A stretch of 64,000 nt of DNA from Streptomyces sp. CB02980 (GTDB lineage: Bacteria > Actinomycetota > Actinomycetes > Streptomycetales > Streptomycetaceae). The stretch is from NCBI RefSeq assembly GCF_014451325.2, contig NZ_JACSCH020000016.1, forward strand, positions 44,127 to 108,126. The letters run 5' to 3'. The position numbers and the translations under genes were made by a program. The notes beneath the pieces were generated by a model. That model was not told the origin of the DNA. It was given only the letters and a program-made list of their open reading frames with translations, and made no database searches. This document shows positions 1 through 8,042 of the stretch, in pieces. Numbering within the stretch: position 1 is the first letter of the stretch; every line of letters starts with the position of its first letter.

Positions 1-92
1 CGGCCCCCCTCCCCGCCCCCGTCCCCGCGCTCACGACGGCGACTCACCTCGGCGTTCACCTCGGCCCCCGGCCCTGATCCGCCGGACACCCC
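1..92. other. Non-coding flank
   Basis: Very C-rich sequence downstream of the first minus-strand gene. I see no gene, hairpin or other element that I can support here. Confidence 0.4.
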
Positions 93-605
93 CTAGGGCT
101 GGTCGAGGGCGTGTTCCTTGAGGAAGGCCCCCGCGTGGGCCGCCGCCTCCTCCCTCGTCGCGTACCGCTCGTCGCCGGCCGCCGGCCCGCTGGTTCCATC
201 GGCGCCCTTGCCGGTCCAGCCCCAGCCGCCGGACGTGGGCGTCAGTTCGGCCGTTCCACCCCACAGTTCGAGTGCGACGCCCGCCGGGCGGGTGACGGCG
301 TCGGGCCACTTCTTGCGGGCGCCTTGCCGGGTGATGCCCCAGACGGCACCCATCTGTTCGTAGCTCGCGCCGTAGGACCCGGCGGTTCCGGCCGCGATGG
401 CCGTGAGCCGCTTGACCTCCGCGTCCACCACCTTCCAGGCGGCCAGTACGGACAGAGCCACGTCGACCGGGTCCGCCGCCCACATGCGGTCAGCCGGCAG
501 TCCCGACGCGCGCTGCCGCAGGGCCGACGCGAGCGGGTTGAGGGCGTCGTAGAGGGCCTTGTCGAGTTCGGCCTGTTCTTCGGGGGTGATCCCAGAGGAG
601 GTCAT
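93..605 (-). CDS. Hypothetical protein, 170 aa
   Basis: Soluble, Ala-rich protein that I do not recognise by name. Residues about 10-85 look helical and contain 'SYGASYEQMGAVWGITRQGA', which resembles the second and third helices of a helix-turn-helix and suggests DNA binding. The C-terminal part has a 'GWGWTGKG' turn and a 'YATREEAAAHAGAFL' helix. It starts with ATG and ends 20 bases after the start of nothing else; the acyl-CoA synthetase gene upstream on the same strand ends 20 bases before its start, so the two may be co-transcribed. No signal peptide or membrane segment is visible. The DNA-binding suggestion is inference only. Confidence 0.75.
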   Translation of the reverse strand: MTSSGITPEEQAELDKALYDALNPLASALRQRASGLPADRMWAADPVDVALSVLAAWKVVDAEVKRLTAIAAGTAGSYGASYEQMGAVWGITRQGARKKWPDAVTRPAGVALELWGGTAELTPTSGGWGWTGKGADGTSGPAAGDERYATREEAAAHAGAFLKEHALDQP

Positions 606-625
606 GCGACAACTTTAGTTACCGA

Positions 626-2299
626 TCAGCGGTCTGTAAACTTTGGTTTCCGACCGTGGCGGGCGTACTCCGCCCGGAGCGTGGCGACGGCCGCGGGCGT
701 CAGGGGCTCGTACGGGGCGCCCGGCGCCGGGCACCACCAGACCGGGTCCTCACAGAGGAAGGACTCACGACGGAGGGCCACCCGGTGGATCTTGTTCGTG
801 GCCGTGAGGGGAAGCTCGGGCATCACCCGGACGAAGCGCGGCGGCATCTTCGTCCCCAGGTCCTGCTGCGCCGCGAGGAACGTCGCGAACTCCACCGGAT
901 CGAAGACCGCCCCCTCCCGGAGCGCCAGCGCCGCCATCACCTGGTCCCCCGCCACCGGGTCCGGTATCGCGTAGACCGCGACCCCCGCGGCCGGGTCCCA
1001 GCGGGCCAGGACGTGTTCGATCATCGCCGCCGCCAGGTTCTCGCTGTCGACCCGCAGCCGGTCGTCCGTACGGCCCGCGAAGTAGAGGTAGCCGTCCGCG
1101 TCCCGGTAGAAGAGGTCGCCCGTCCAGTACCAGCCGTCGCGCAGCCGCGCCGCCTCCGCCTCCGGGTTGCGCCAGTAGCCCTCGAAGGCGCTGCGGCCCC
1201 GGTTGACGAGTTCTCCGACCGCCTCGGCGGCGTTGAGGAGCCGGCCCGCGGGAGAGAAACGGGCCGCCTCGCACTCCCGGCCCGTCTCCGAGTCCACCAC
1301 CACCAGGTCGTCGGCCGGCGCCGCCCGGCCCACGGCGCCCGTCGGCGTGTCCGGCGTCCGCTGGATCGACGCGCCTCCCTCCGAGGAGCCGTACCCCTCC
1401 ACGAGCGGCACCCCGAAGCGCTCCCGGAAGCGCGCCGCGTCCACCGCCCCCGCCTCCGTGCCGAAACCGAGGCGGAGCCGGTGCGCGTGGTCCTCGGGGG
1501 TGGGCGGGGTCGCCAGGAGGTACTGCACCGCCCGTCCGACGTAGGTGAAGTAGGTGGCCTCGAAGCCTCGTACGTCCGAGAGGAAGCGGGAGGCCGAGAA
1601 GCGGGCCCGCAGCGCCACCCCCGCCCCGGCGGCCAGCGCCGGGGCCCAGTCCGCGATCACCGCGTTCCCGTGGAACATGGGCATGCAGACGTAGTGGACG
1701 TCGTCCTGCCCGACGGAGAAGTGGGCCGCGAGCGAGGCACCGGCCGCCGCCAGCCGGCCCTGGCTGCAGAGCGCCGCCTTCGGCGCGCCCGTCGAACCGG
1801 ACGTGAAGGAGAGCAGGAAGCGACTGTCGGGGCGCACGGGGCCGAGGCGCGCGTCGCCCGGGCGGGCGGATCCGTACGGCGCGAGGAGTTCCCGGTACGC
1901 GTCGGTGTCCGTGACCAGGATCCGCACGCCGGGCAGCGGGAGGCCGTCGAGGAGCGGCAGGCGGGCGCGCTGGGTGACCAGGACCCGGCACGCGGTGTGC
2001 CGGATGTCGCGGGCGAGTTCGGCGCCGCGCCGGGTGGGGTTGATCCCGGCGACGGCGGCCCCCGCGAGGGCCGCCGCGCTGAGCCAGAGCGGGTACTCCG
2101 GCGTGTTGTCGAGCAGGATGCCGAGGTGCGGCTCGCCCCCCGGCAGGGGTGGCATCAGGTCCACGAGCAGTGCGGCCCGCGCGGCGGCGCCGGCGGCGAC
2201 CTGGTGGTGGGTGAGGGCGTGGTGCTCGTCCCTCAGCCCGATCCGGTGGTCGCCCCACTGGCGCCGTACGAGTTCCGCGACGGTGTCCGCACCCCTCAT
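626..2299 (-). CDS. AMP-forming acyl-CoA synthetase (FadD/ANL superfamily)
   Basis: A 557-residue ANL-superfamily enzyme, expected to activate a fatty or other carboxylic acid to its acyl-AMP and then its CoA thioester in the cytoplasm. Visible motifs are the phosphate loop 'SFTSGSTGAPKAALCSQ' near residue 165-180, the adenine-binding 'GYGSSEG' near 305, 'TGDLFYRDADGYLYFAGR' near 400, and a C-terminal 'TATNKIHR' holding the likely catalytic lysine. Length is normal for the family. The acid substrate cannot be read from sequence. A near-palindrome just upstream (2314-2328) may be its operator. No partner gene for a specific pathway lies next to it. Confidence 0.9.
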   Translation of the reverse strand: MRGADTVAELVRRQWGDHRIGLRDEHHALTHHQVAAGAAARAALLVDLMPPLPGGEPHLGILLDNTPEYPLWLSAAALAGAAVAGINPTRRGAELARDIRHTACRVLVTQRARLPLLDGLPLPGVRILVTDTDAYRELLAPYGSARPGDARLGPVRPDSRFLLSFTSGSTGAPKAALCSQGRLAAAGASLAAHFSVGQDDVHYVCMPMFHGNAVIADWAPALAAGAGVALRARFSASRFLSDVRGFEATYFTYVGRAVQYLLATPPTPEDHAHRLRLGFGTEAGAVDAARFRERFGVPLVEGYGSSEGGASIQRTPDTPTGAVGRAAPADDLVVVDSETGRECEAARFSPAGRLLNAAEAVGELVNRGRSAFEGYWRNPEAEAARLRDGWYWTGDLFYRDADGYLYFAGRTDDRLRVDSENLAAAMIEHVLARWDPAAGVAVYAIPDPVAGDQVMAALALREGAVFDPVEFATFLAAQQDLGTKMPPRFVRVMPELPLTATNKIHRVALRRESFLCEDPVWWCPAPGAPYEPLTPAAVATLRAEYARHGRKPKFTDR

Positions 2300-2313
2300 G
2301 GGCCGGACTGTAA

Positions 2314-2328
2314 CTGACGATCCATCAG
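2314..2328. promoter_or_regulatory. Possible TetR-type operator upstream of acyl-CoA synthetase
   Basis: CTGACGATCCATCAG is a 15-base near-palindrome with one mismatched pair, 14 bases upstream of the acyl-CoA synthetase start codon. The position suits a repressor operator. The protein that would bind it is not encoded nearby, so this is inference. Confidence 0.3.
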
Positions 2329-2391
2329 AACTGAACGGACGGGAACGGCCACTCGGCGACCGTCAGGAGCGGTCACCGAGCCGCCCGGGCG

Positions 2392-2985
2392 TCAGAACCT
2401 GACGTCCGAGCACGCGTAGAACGCGTTCGCCGTGTCCGCGATCGTCCACACCGCCAGGATCAGATGGCGGCCCGTCTTGCCCGCCGGGATCGTCCCGGAG
2501 TGCGAGAGGGTCGCCGGCGGCTGCTGGTTGTTGTAGGGGACGGTCAGGAACGGCTGGGGGTCCAGCATGGCCCGGGTGAGCTTCTGGGTCCCGTTCCAGC
2601 CGTTCTTGGTGATGTAGTACTTGAAGTCGGTGGTGGCGTGCCGGGCCGTGAACTGCCAGCGGAAGCTGTAGCTCTGCCCCGACGTGAGCTGCGTCGTGGG
2701 CCACGCACCGCCCCGCGGGTCGTCCAGCTGGGCGAACTGCGTGAGCCCGGCGGAACAGATCTTGCCGTCGGCGGGACCGGCGGCGGGGAAGCCCTTGAGG
2801 CCCTCGACCGACTGGGGCTCCCACTGTATGGAGCCGCAGTTGGTCACGGTGCCGTTGGCGCAGAGCTTCTGGCGGCTGATCGGCGAGTCGGTGTAGCCGT
2901 GACTGCCGGCACTGCCGGTGGCGAAGAGGGTGACGCCGGCGACGCCGAGCGCCACCACCGCCGCCCCGACTGACTTTTTGCGCAT
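2392..2985 (-). CDS. AA10 lytic polysaccharide monooxygenase (chitin/cellulose-active, secreted)
   Basis: Secreted copper enzyme that oxidatively cleaves crystalline chitin or cellulose. The 197-residue precursor has a signal peptide (1-28) that, when cut, exposes His29 as the mature N-terminus ('HGYTDSPISR'); His116 in 'TARHATTDFKYYIT' completes the copper-binding histidine brace, and the C-terminal Phe197 in 'ACSDVRF' fits the axial position. It is a single-domain AA10 with no carbohydrate-binding module. The ATG at 2985 is chosen because GGAGCG lies just upstream and the signal peptide follows directly; longer upstream extensions are not coding. A dre-like palindrome at 3061-3074 in the promoter suggests control by DasR or a related GntR repressor, and favours chitin as substrate. 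Confidence 0.95.
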   Translation of the reverse strand: MRKKSVGAAVVALGVAGVTLFATGSAGSHGYTDSPISRQKLCANGTVTNCGSIQWEPQSVEGLKGFPAAGPADGKICSAGLTQFAQLDDPRGGAWPTTQLTSGQSYSFRWQFTARHATTDFKYYITKNGWNGTQKLTRAMLDPQPFLTVPYNNQQPPATLSHSGTIPAGKTGRHLILAVWTIADTANAFYACSDVRF

Positions 2986-3060
2986 GCTTCGCTCCAGGAG
3001 AACGTGGGGGAGTTCCGTTGGGCCGTGCGCGCACGCGTGCGGTAGTACGTCGTACCGATT

Positions 3061-3074
3061 TTGGTCTGGACCAA
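3061..3074. promoter_or_regulatory. dre-like palindrome upstream of LPMO
   Basis: TTGGTCTGGACCAA is a perfect 6+2+6 inverted repeat about 76 bases upstream of the LPMO start codon. It matches the TGGTC..GACCA core of the DasR element and, read on the minus strand, the TGGTCCAGACC repeat known from Streptomyces chitinase promoters. Confidence 0.7.
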
Positions 3075-3113
3075 GTACCAAGGTATGGACGGAAGTTGAA
3101 CATGTCCATCCCT

Positions 3114-5804
3114 TCACGCCCCCTCTACAGGACCCGTCCGACCCGTGTAGAACGCCACCGTCAGGTCCTTGACCAGCGCCTTGCGCTCGTAGTCGTCGAG
3201 CTCCACCAGACCACGACTGGTCAGCCGGTGGACCACGTCGTCCACCGCGTCCACCACCGAGGTGAGCACGCTGTCCCGGTGCTTCGCGTCGATCGCCGCG
3301 ATCCGGCGCCGGCGCATCGCCGCCGCCACGTCCGGCGCGTACTCGATCCGCGTCGGCTGCGCCGAGAACACGTCCACACCGACCGGGGCGCACTCCGCCG
3401 ACAGCATCCGCGTCAGCGCCTCGCCGACGGCCTCCGCGTCCCGGAGCGTGGGGGCGTCCTCGTGGAAGGCGTCCGCCGGAAGCTGCGACAGCACCCGGGC
3501 CATGGCCGCCTCCACCTGCTCCCGCAGATAGTCCTCGTGCCCGTCGACGCCGAGCGCCGCCCGGACGGTGTCCCGCACCCGCCACACCACGAGCACGGTG
3601 ACGTCGAGCGCGGTGCCCTTGGCGTCCACCGCCGACAGCGGCTCACTGCGCCAGTGCCGGAGCCGTACGTCGACGCGGCGCCGCAGCAGGAGCGGGCTGA
3701 CCCAGAGCAGACCGGTACGGCGGACCGTGCCGCGGTAGTCGCCGAACAGGGTCAGCACCCAGGCGTAGCCGACCCGGCCCCGGCCGAGCCCGCCGAGCGT
3801 GAACAGGGCGAGGACGACACCGAGGGCGAGGAGCGCCCACTGGCCGAGATGAATGCCGTTGTACGGGCGTTCCGGCAGCCGCAGCATCCGGGCCGCCTCC
3901 CCGGGCACGGCCCCCGCCCACCACACGACCGCCGCGCACGCGGCGAGCGCGAGCGCCCCGCCGACCACCCCGACCCATCCGGGCAGCACCGGCCCGGGGC
4001 GCTCGACGAGAGCGGGGTCGGCGGTGGGGGCGGGCCGGGAGGCGGGGGCCTGGGCGGCCTGCGTCTTGGGATGAGCTTGGGGCTGCGCCTTGGGGGGTGC
4101 GTCGAGTTGCGCATTGAGTCGCGTGTCGACTCGCGCGTCGACTCGCGCGTTCGACGGGGACTTCGACTTCGCCTTCGGCTTCGTCCTCTGCTGGGACTCG
4201 GCCCGGCTGGAGGCCTTGGTCCCGGCGGCGTCAACCTGGGATTGCGCCTGGTCCTGGGCCTGGACCTTCGACGGGCCCGGGATGCCGGGACCCGTGCCCG
4301 TCCTGGACGGGGTGGGCGCGGCCATGGCGACGGTGTCGGGACCGCCGTCGTCCTCGCCGGCCGCGAAGGGCACGGCGTTGTCCGGCTGGTCGCGGAAGAG
4401 GAGGTGCACCGGGATCGAGCCGGTGGTCTCGGCCCCGATCACGTTCTTCCGCCGCGCGACCCGCACGACGGCGGCGACGGGCACGGCGACGGCACCGACA
4501 CCGGCCCCGGCGATCCGCCCGAAGTCTGGCGTGACGGCGCGGTCGGCGGGACGGTCGGGCTCGGGCTCGACGCCGGGGACGGCGGTCGGCGCGGCAGCCG
4601 GCGCGGCGACCGCCGCAGGGACCGGTGAAGGACCACCGGACCGCACGGTGACGGCGGCCTTCAAGGTGGAGGGGGAGGTGGGGCGGGCGTGCTTGCCCGC
4701 GCCGGAGGGTGCGGTGCCCGGGTAGGCGGGCGGGACGGGTTGGACGCGGCTGACCACCGGGGCGGCTCCCGGGGCGGCCGGCGCCCCCGTCGCCGTACCG
4801 GAAGCGGACTTGCCCGGGGGCGCGGAGCCGACCGGGGGCATGGACCCGACCGGGGACGCGGACCCGACCGGAGGCATGGACCCGACCGGGGACACGGACC
4901 CGACCGGAGGCGCGGACCCGACCGGGGGCATGGACCCGACCGGGGACGCGGACCCGACCGGAGGTGCGGACCCGACCGGAGGCGCGGACCCGACCGGAGG
5001 CGCGGACCCGACCGGGGGCATGGACCCGACCGGGGACGCGGACCTGACCGGAGGTGCGGACCCGACCGGGGACGCGGACCCGACCGGAGGTGCGGACCCG
5101 ACCGAAGGCGTGGACCCGACCGAGGGCGTGGACCCGACCGGGCGGATCGGCAACGCGCCGGGAGGCCTGCCGCCGTCACCCGGCTGCGTACCGGCCTGCC
5201 CCGACCCGTGGCCCGGTGCCGGGCCGGGGCCGGTCGGGGCGGCGGGGGCGTCCGGCGCCGCCTCCGCCGCGGCGCCGCCTCGCGCGCCCGGCTCGGGCCA
5301 CACCGGGACCCTGCCCCGCGAGGTCCCCGGCTCCTCGGCGGCCGAGGACGGCCCGGCGGCGACAGAGGCCGACGGCGTCGGCTCGCCCGCCGCAGGGGTT
5401 TCCGGCGCGGGAGCCGACCCGCCGGGCATTCCGTCCGACGTGACGCCCGGCGTGGCCCCCGGCGTGGCGCCCGCTCGCACGGGCGCAACCTCCGGGGCGG
5501 CGGACGCCGGCGCGTCACCACCGGCCGGTGTCGGCGCGGCACCGGCCGCCGTTGCCGCACTCGCCACCACACCGTCCGGTGTCGGCGCTCCGCCCTCCGC
5601 CGATGCGTCGTCGACCGGTGCGCCCACCCCCGGCTCCCGCGGCTCCGTCGGCGTCTCCCGTCGGGTCGGCGGGGTGCCCGGGGGTGCGCCCTGGGGAGGG
5701 GACGTGCGCGGAAGGGTGCCGTCCGTCAGGCGGCGGGCCGTGCGGGCCGCGTCACGTGAGGCCGCCGCGCCGGAATCCGCGGGGTTCGGGGTCGATGCCG
5801 TCAT
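3114..5804 (-). CDS. SPFH/Band 7 domain protein with long disordered N-terminus
   Basis: An 896-residue protein in three parts: a roughly 600-residue low-complexity Pro/Ala/Gly/Ser-rich N-terminal region that includes 18 six-residue repeats, two hydrophobic segments ('WVGVVGGALALAACAAVVWW' and 'HLGQWALLALGVVLALFTLG'), and a C-terminal SPFH domain beginning near 'YRGTVRRTGLLWVSPLLLRR'. SPFH proteins scaffold membrane microdomains. The SPFH part alone matches streptomycete proteins of normal size; the N-terminal extension is unusual. I prefer the ATG at 5804 over 5819 because GAGGTGG lies at the right spacing before it. It ends about 128 bases before the LPMO gene and follows the NlpC/P60 gene by 25 bases, so co-transcription with the latter is likely. 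Confidence 0.85.
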   Translation of the reverse strand: MTASTPNPADSGAAASRDAARTARRLTDGTLPRTSPPQGAPPGTPPTRRETPTEPREPGVGAPVDDASAEGGAPTPDGVVASAATAAGAAPTPAGGDAPASAAPEVAPVRAGATPGATPGVTSDGMPGGSAPAPETPAAGEPTPSASVAAGPSSAAEEPGTSRGRVPVWPEPGARGGAAAEAAPDAPAAPTGPGPAPGHGSGQAGTQPGDGGRPPGALPIRPVGSTPSVGSTPSVGSAPPVGSASPVGSAPPVRSASPVGSMPPVGSAPPVGSAPPVGSAPPVGSASPVGSMPPVGSAPPVGSVSPVGSMPPVGSASPVGSMPPVGSAPPGKSASGTATGAPAAPGAAPVVSRVQPVPPAYPGTAPSGAGKHARPTSPSTLKAAVTVRSGGPSPVPAAVAAPAAAPTAVPGVEPEPDRPADRAVTPDFGRIAGAGVGAVAVPVAAVVRVARRKNVIGAETTGSIPVHLLFRDQPDNAVPFAAGEDDGGPDTVAMAAPTPSRTGTGPGIPGPSKVQAQDQAQSQVDAAGTKASSRAESQQRTKPKAKSKSPSNARVDARVDTRLNAQLDAPPKAQPQAHPKTQAAQAPASRPAPTADPALVERPGPVLPGWVGVVGGALALAACAAVVWWAGAVPGEAARMLRLPERPYNGIHLGQWALLALGVVLALFTLGGLGRGRVGYAWVLTLFGDYRGTVRRTGLLWVSPLLLRRRVDVRLRHWRSEPLSAVDAKGTALDVTVLVVWRVRDTVRAALGVDGHEDYLREQVEAAMARVLSQLPADAFHEDAPTLRDAEAVGEALTRMLSAECAPVGVDVFSAQPTRIEYAPDVAAAMRRRRIAAIDAKHRDSVLTSVVDAVDDVVHRLTSRGLVELDDYERKALVKDLTVAFYTGRTGPVEGA
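4818..5142 (-). repeat. 18-bp coding tandem repeat (six-residue unit, 18 copies)
   Basis: In-frame tandem array encoding variants of VGSAPP, VGSASP and VGSMPP, about 18 units, inside the disordered region of the SPFH protein. Units are nearly identical at the DNA level, so copy number should vary by slippage. Confidence 0.9.
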
Positions 5805-5829
5805 TCGGGTCCACCTCATGCTCTCGGGG

Positions 5830-7209
5830 TCATCGGAACAAGCGCCGCCAGGTCTCCGGGCCCGGGTAGCCGTCGGCCGCTGCGCCGCGCCAGCCCTGTG
5901 CCCGCTGGAACGCCTCGACGTTGCGGCGGTCCGCCTCCGTCCAGCGCGGACCGGGTCCCGACAGGTAGTGCTTGCCGAAGCCCCGCTTCACCAGTTGTTT
6001 GCCCAGCTTCTCCACATATGCGTTGGATTGGCCCGGACGGAAGGAGCCACGCCCGGGAAATCCCGTCGCATTCGAACTCGACCCGCTCGAACCACTCGAA
6101 CCGCCGATGTTCTTGCCCCCGCCGGTCACGAGGAGCTTCCAGGTCTCCGGGCCGGGCAGGCCGTCCGCCTCCTTGCCCTTCCAGCCCTGCGCCAACTGGA
6201 ACGCCTGGGTCGCGCGCCGGTCCGCCTCGCCCCACTTCGGACCGGGCCCCTTGCTGTAGAACTGCTTGCCGCCGCGGTCGACGAGGAGCCGCCCGAGCTG
6301 GGTGATGTACGCGTTGTCGGCGCCGGTGCCGAACATCGCCGTGCCGGGGTACGGCGCCGCCGTCGGGGTCGCCCCGCCTGTGGTGCCGCCGGTGTCGCCG
6401 CCGCTGACCACGCCCTTGTAGCGGTAGGCCACGTACCGGTTGGAGTTCTCCCAGTACGCCATCGGCGTCGCCTGCTTCCGCGTACGCGGCTTGGTCTGCT
6501 CGTACGCGACGTAGGAGGTGTGGGTGTAGTCGGTCCAGCCGCCGAAGATCGTGACGTGCGAGCCGCGCGTCGGGTTGGCCGGGTTGTGGAAGAGCAGGAT
6601 GTCGCCGGGCTGGAGCTCGGTGCGGTCGATGCGCTCGGCGAAGCGGTCGAGGCTGCCGGTCCACTCGTTGCTGCGGAGGTTCCAGGCCATCGAGATGTAG
6701 CCGGAGCAGTCCTGGCGGTAGCCGTCCGTCCAGTACTTCTCCATGGAGTACGGGACCTGGGCGGACACCCACAGCTTGGCGCGGTTGATGATCTCGGCCC
6801 GGCTCGACTTCCGCAGGGCGCCGGTCGAGATCTGACTTGTCGTCGGATTCGCGTTCGGGGAGGGCTGCCCGCCGGGACCCGGCGCTCCGTGCAGCGGCCC
6901 CCGGCCGCCCTGCGGGGTGTCGGGCTCGGGGTAGGCGGCCCGCGCGGCGGCGTCGGCCGGCTCCGTGAGGTCCGCCGGAGCGAACGGGACGGAGGGCGGC
7001 GGGAGGGCCGTCGCCACGGCGGAGCCGCCACCGCCGAGGGCCACGCCCGCAGCCGTCACCAGGACCAGGGCGCGGCGCGCGCCGTGCGCCGCCGGATGCC
7101 CGCCCGCCCGGACCGGCAGGCCGAGCGCGAGGTCACGCCGCTGCCGGGCACACCCCGGGCAGCCGCAGTCGGCCGCGGGTTCGAACTCCTCGAAGACCGG
7201 CACGCTCAT
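5830..7209 (-). CDS. NlpC/P60-type hydrolase with two peptidoglycan-binding domains
   Basis: A 459-residue cell-wall enzyme. A short N-terminal stretch carries 'CGCPGCARQR' (Cys15, Cys17, Cys20), followed by one hydrophobic segment at about 46-70. The catalytic domain (about 135-260) shows Cys168 in 'RQDCSGYISMAWNL' and His218 in 'RGSHVTIFGGW', the NlpC/P60-like Cys/His pair. Two C-terminal repeats, each ending 'GYPGPETWRRL' or 'GLPGPETWKLL', are peptidoglycan-binding modules. The likely activity is cleavage of peptide bonds in the stem peptide, but the substrate bond is inferred. The ATG at 7209 has GGAGGGG just upstream; the open frame extends further without a ribosome site. It is followed by the SPFH gene. 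Confidence 0.88.
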   Translation of the reverse strand: MSVPVFEEFEPAADCGCPGCARQRRDLALGLPVRAGGHPAAHGARRALVLVTAAGVALGGGGSAVATALPPPSVPFAPADLTEPADAAARAAYPEPDTPQGGRGPLHGAPGPGGQPSPNANPTTSQISTGALRKSSRAEIINRAKLWVSAQVPYSMEKYWTDGYRQDCSGYISMAWNLRSNEWTGSLDRFAERIDRTELQPGDILLFHNPANPTRGSHVTIFGGWTDYTHTSYVAYEQTKPRTRKQATPMAYWENSNRYVAYRYKGVVSGGDTGGTTGGATPTAAPYPGTAMFGTGADNAYITQLGRLLVDRGGKQFYSKGPGPKWGEADRRATQAFQLAQGWKGKEADGLPGPETWKLLVTGGGKNIGGSSGSSGSSSNATGFPGRGSFRPGQSNAYVEKLGKQLVKRGFGKHYLSGPGPRWTEADRRNVEAFQRAQGWRGAAADGYPGPETWRRLFR

Positions 7210-7393
7210 GCGATTCCCCTCCACACTCGTCAAGATCTTTTGACCCTTGGTTTCGGGCGTCAGTGTCTCAACTGTCTGGACAAATCGCATTTTGACGGAT
7301 CGAAGGCCTGATAAGACCATCCGACAGGCCGGAGGTGACCGTTATTGGTCAGGAGCACACCCGGACGTCGGGTAGAGTTCTCCCTGTCAGCAG

Positions 7394-7467
7394 GCGCCGC
7401 TAGCTCAGTTGGTTAGAGCAGCTGACTCTTAATCAGCGGGTCCGGGGTTCGAGTCCCTGGCGGCGCA
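7394..7467 (+). tRNA. tRNA-Lys (CTT)
   Basis: A 74-base cloverleaf: acceptor GCGCCGC pairs with GCGGCGC, anticodon loop CTCTTAA gives anticodon CTT, and the T-loop is TTCGAGT. The discriminator base is A; CCA is not encoded. It reads AAG codons. Confidence 0.97.
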
Positions 7468-7475
7468 CGCAGAGT

Positions 7476-7508
7476 CAAGACCCCCTCACCGATGGTGAGG
7501 GGGTCTTG
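7476..7508 (+). terminator. Intrinsic terminator after tRNA-Lys
   Basis: A 15-bp stem (CAAGACCCCCTCACC / GGTGAGGGGGTCTTG) with a three-base loop, starting eight bases after the tRNA end. Confidence 0.85.
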
Positions 7509-7720
7509 GTCGTTCTCGGATGCGTCTACTCCACGAACTACCGGGCGCGGCGGGCCAGTTCCCGGGCGTTCGGGCCGCCCTGCGCTCCAGGGGCCCTTCC
7601 GTCGCGGCTCATGCCGATCACGAGGGGCTTGCCGTGCGAGCGCCCGTGGCCGGGGCGGGTGGCCGGCCCGGCTCCGTGCGGCGCCGAGGCCGGGGAGGCA
7701 GGCCGGGTGCGTGAACCCGG

Positions 7721-7780
7721 CTCCACACGCGCCCGAGGGCCCGGACGTCCGGACGTCCGGGCCCTCGGGCGCGTGTGGAG
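7721..7780. repeat. 60-bp perfect loopless palindrome
   Basis: Both 30-base arms match without mismatch around a centre at 7750/7751 (GGACGTCC|GGACGTCC-type core flanked by CCCGAGGGC). The RNA from either strand would form a very stable hairpin, so a bidirectional terminator is the simplest reading; the lack of a T-tract and exceptional length make a protein-binding or cruciform role possible. Confidence 0.9.
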
Positions 7781-7955
7781 CGGTCGCGAGCATCGTGACA
7801 CGACAGCCCCCTGGGCCGGGCGGGGCAGGGCCTCTACAGTGGCCGGAACCCCGACCTCCCGCGGTGGCACCGGGCTCCTCCCGCGTCCGTGAGCCCCGCG
7901 GTGGAGGACCGGCCCGGTCGGCGGTGGCCGCGGGACGCGCGCCGCCGACCGGGGC

Positions 7956-8026
7956 CAGGTCGCCGTAAGCGGCGGAGCCAAGGGGGCGCAACAGGTCGCC
8001 GTACGCGGCGGGCCAAGGGGGCGCAA
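7956..8026. repeat. Two-copy 35/36-bp tandem repeat
   Basis: Two adjacent copies beginning CAGGTCGCCGTA and ending AAGGGGGCGCAA, differing at a few positions, end 16 bases before the stop codon of the sortase gene. Function unknown. Confidence 0.8.
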
Positions 8027-8042
8027 CAGGAGGAGGCGCTTG

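Larger units (their letters stand above)
7509..8042. other. Gene-poor interval between tRNA-Lys and sortase gene
   Basis: About 530 bases. Several overlapping open frames exist on both strands but none has a convincing ribosome site, start or recognisable product, and all are interrupted in meaning by the 60-bp palindrome at 7721-7780. A short minus-strand stretch at about 7538-7640 reads like coding sequence ('GKPLVIGMSRDGRAPGAQGG') and may be the tail of a decayed gene. The interval also holds a two-copy tandem repeat next to the sortase stop codon. Confidence 0.5.

Noticed and set aside
4818..5142. CRISPR-like regular repeats
   Set aside because: Units are contiguous, without spacers, and in frame inside a protein.
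4810..7311. Plus-strand open frame of 833 codons opposite the SPFH and NlpC genes
   Set aside because: It is antisense to two well-supported genes; the length comes from high GC and the repeat array, and no domain is recognisable.
7345..7378. Promoter of tRNA-Lys (TTGGTC ... TAGAGT)
   Set aside because: The spacing is 22 bases, too long for a standard sigma factor, so I do not assign it.
7538..7640. Possible gene fragment on the minus strand
   Set aside because: Some residues look natural, but no start, ribosome site or family is visible and the frame runs into the palindrome; kept only as a comment on the interval.
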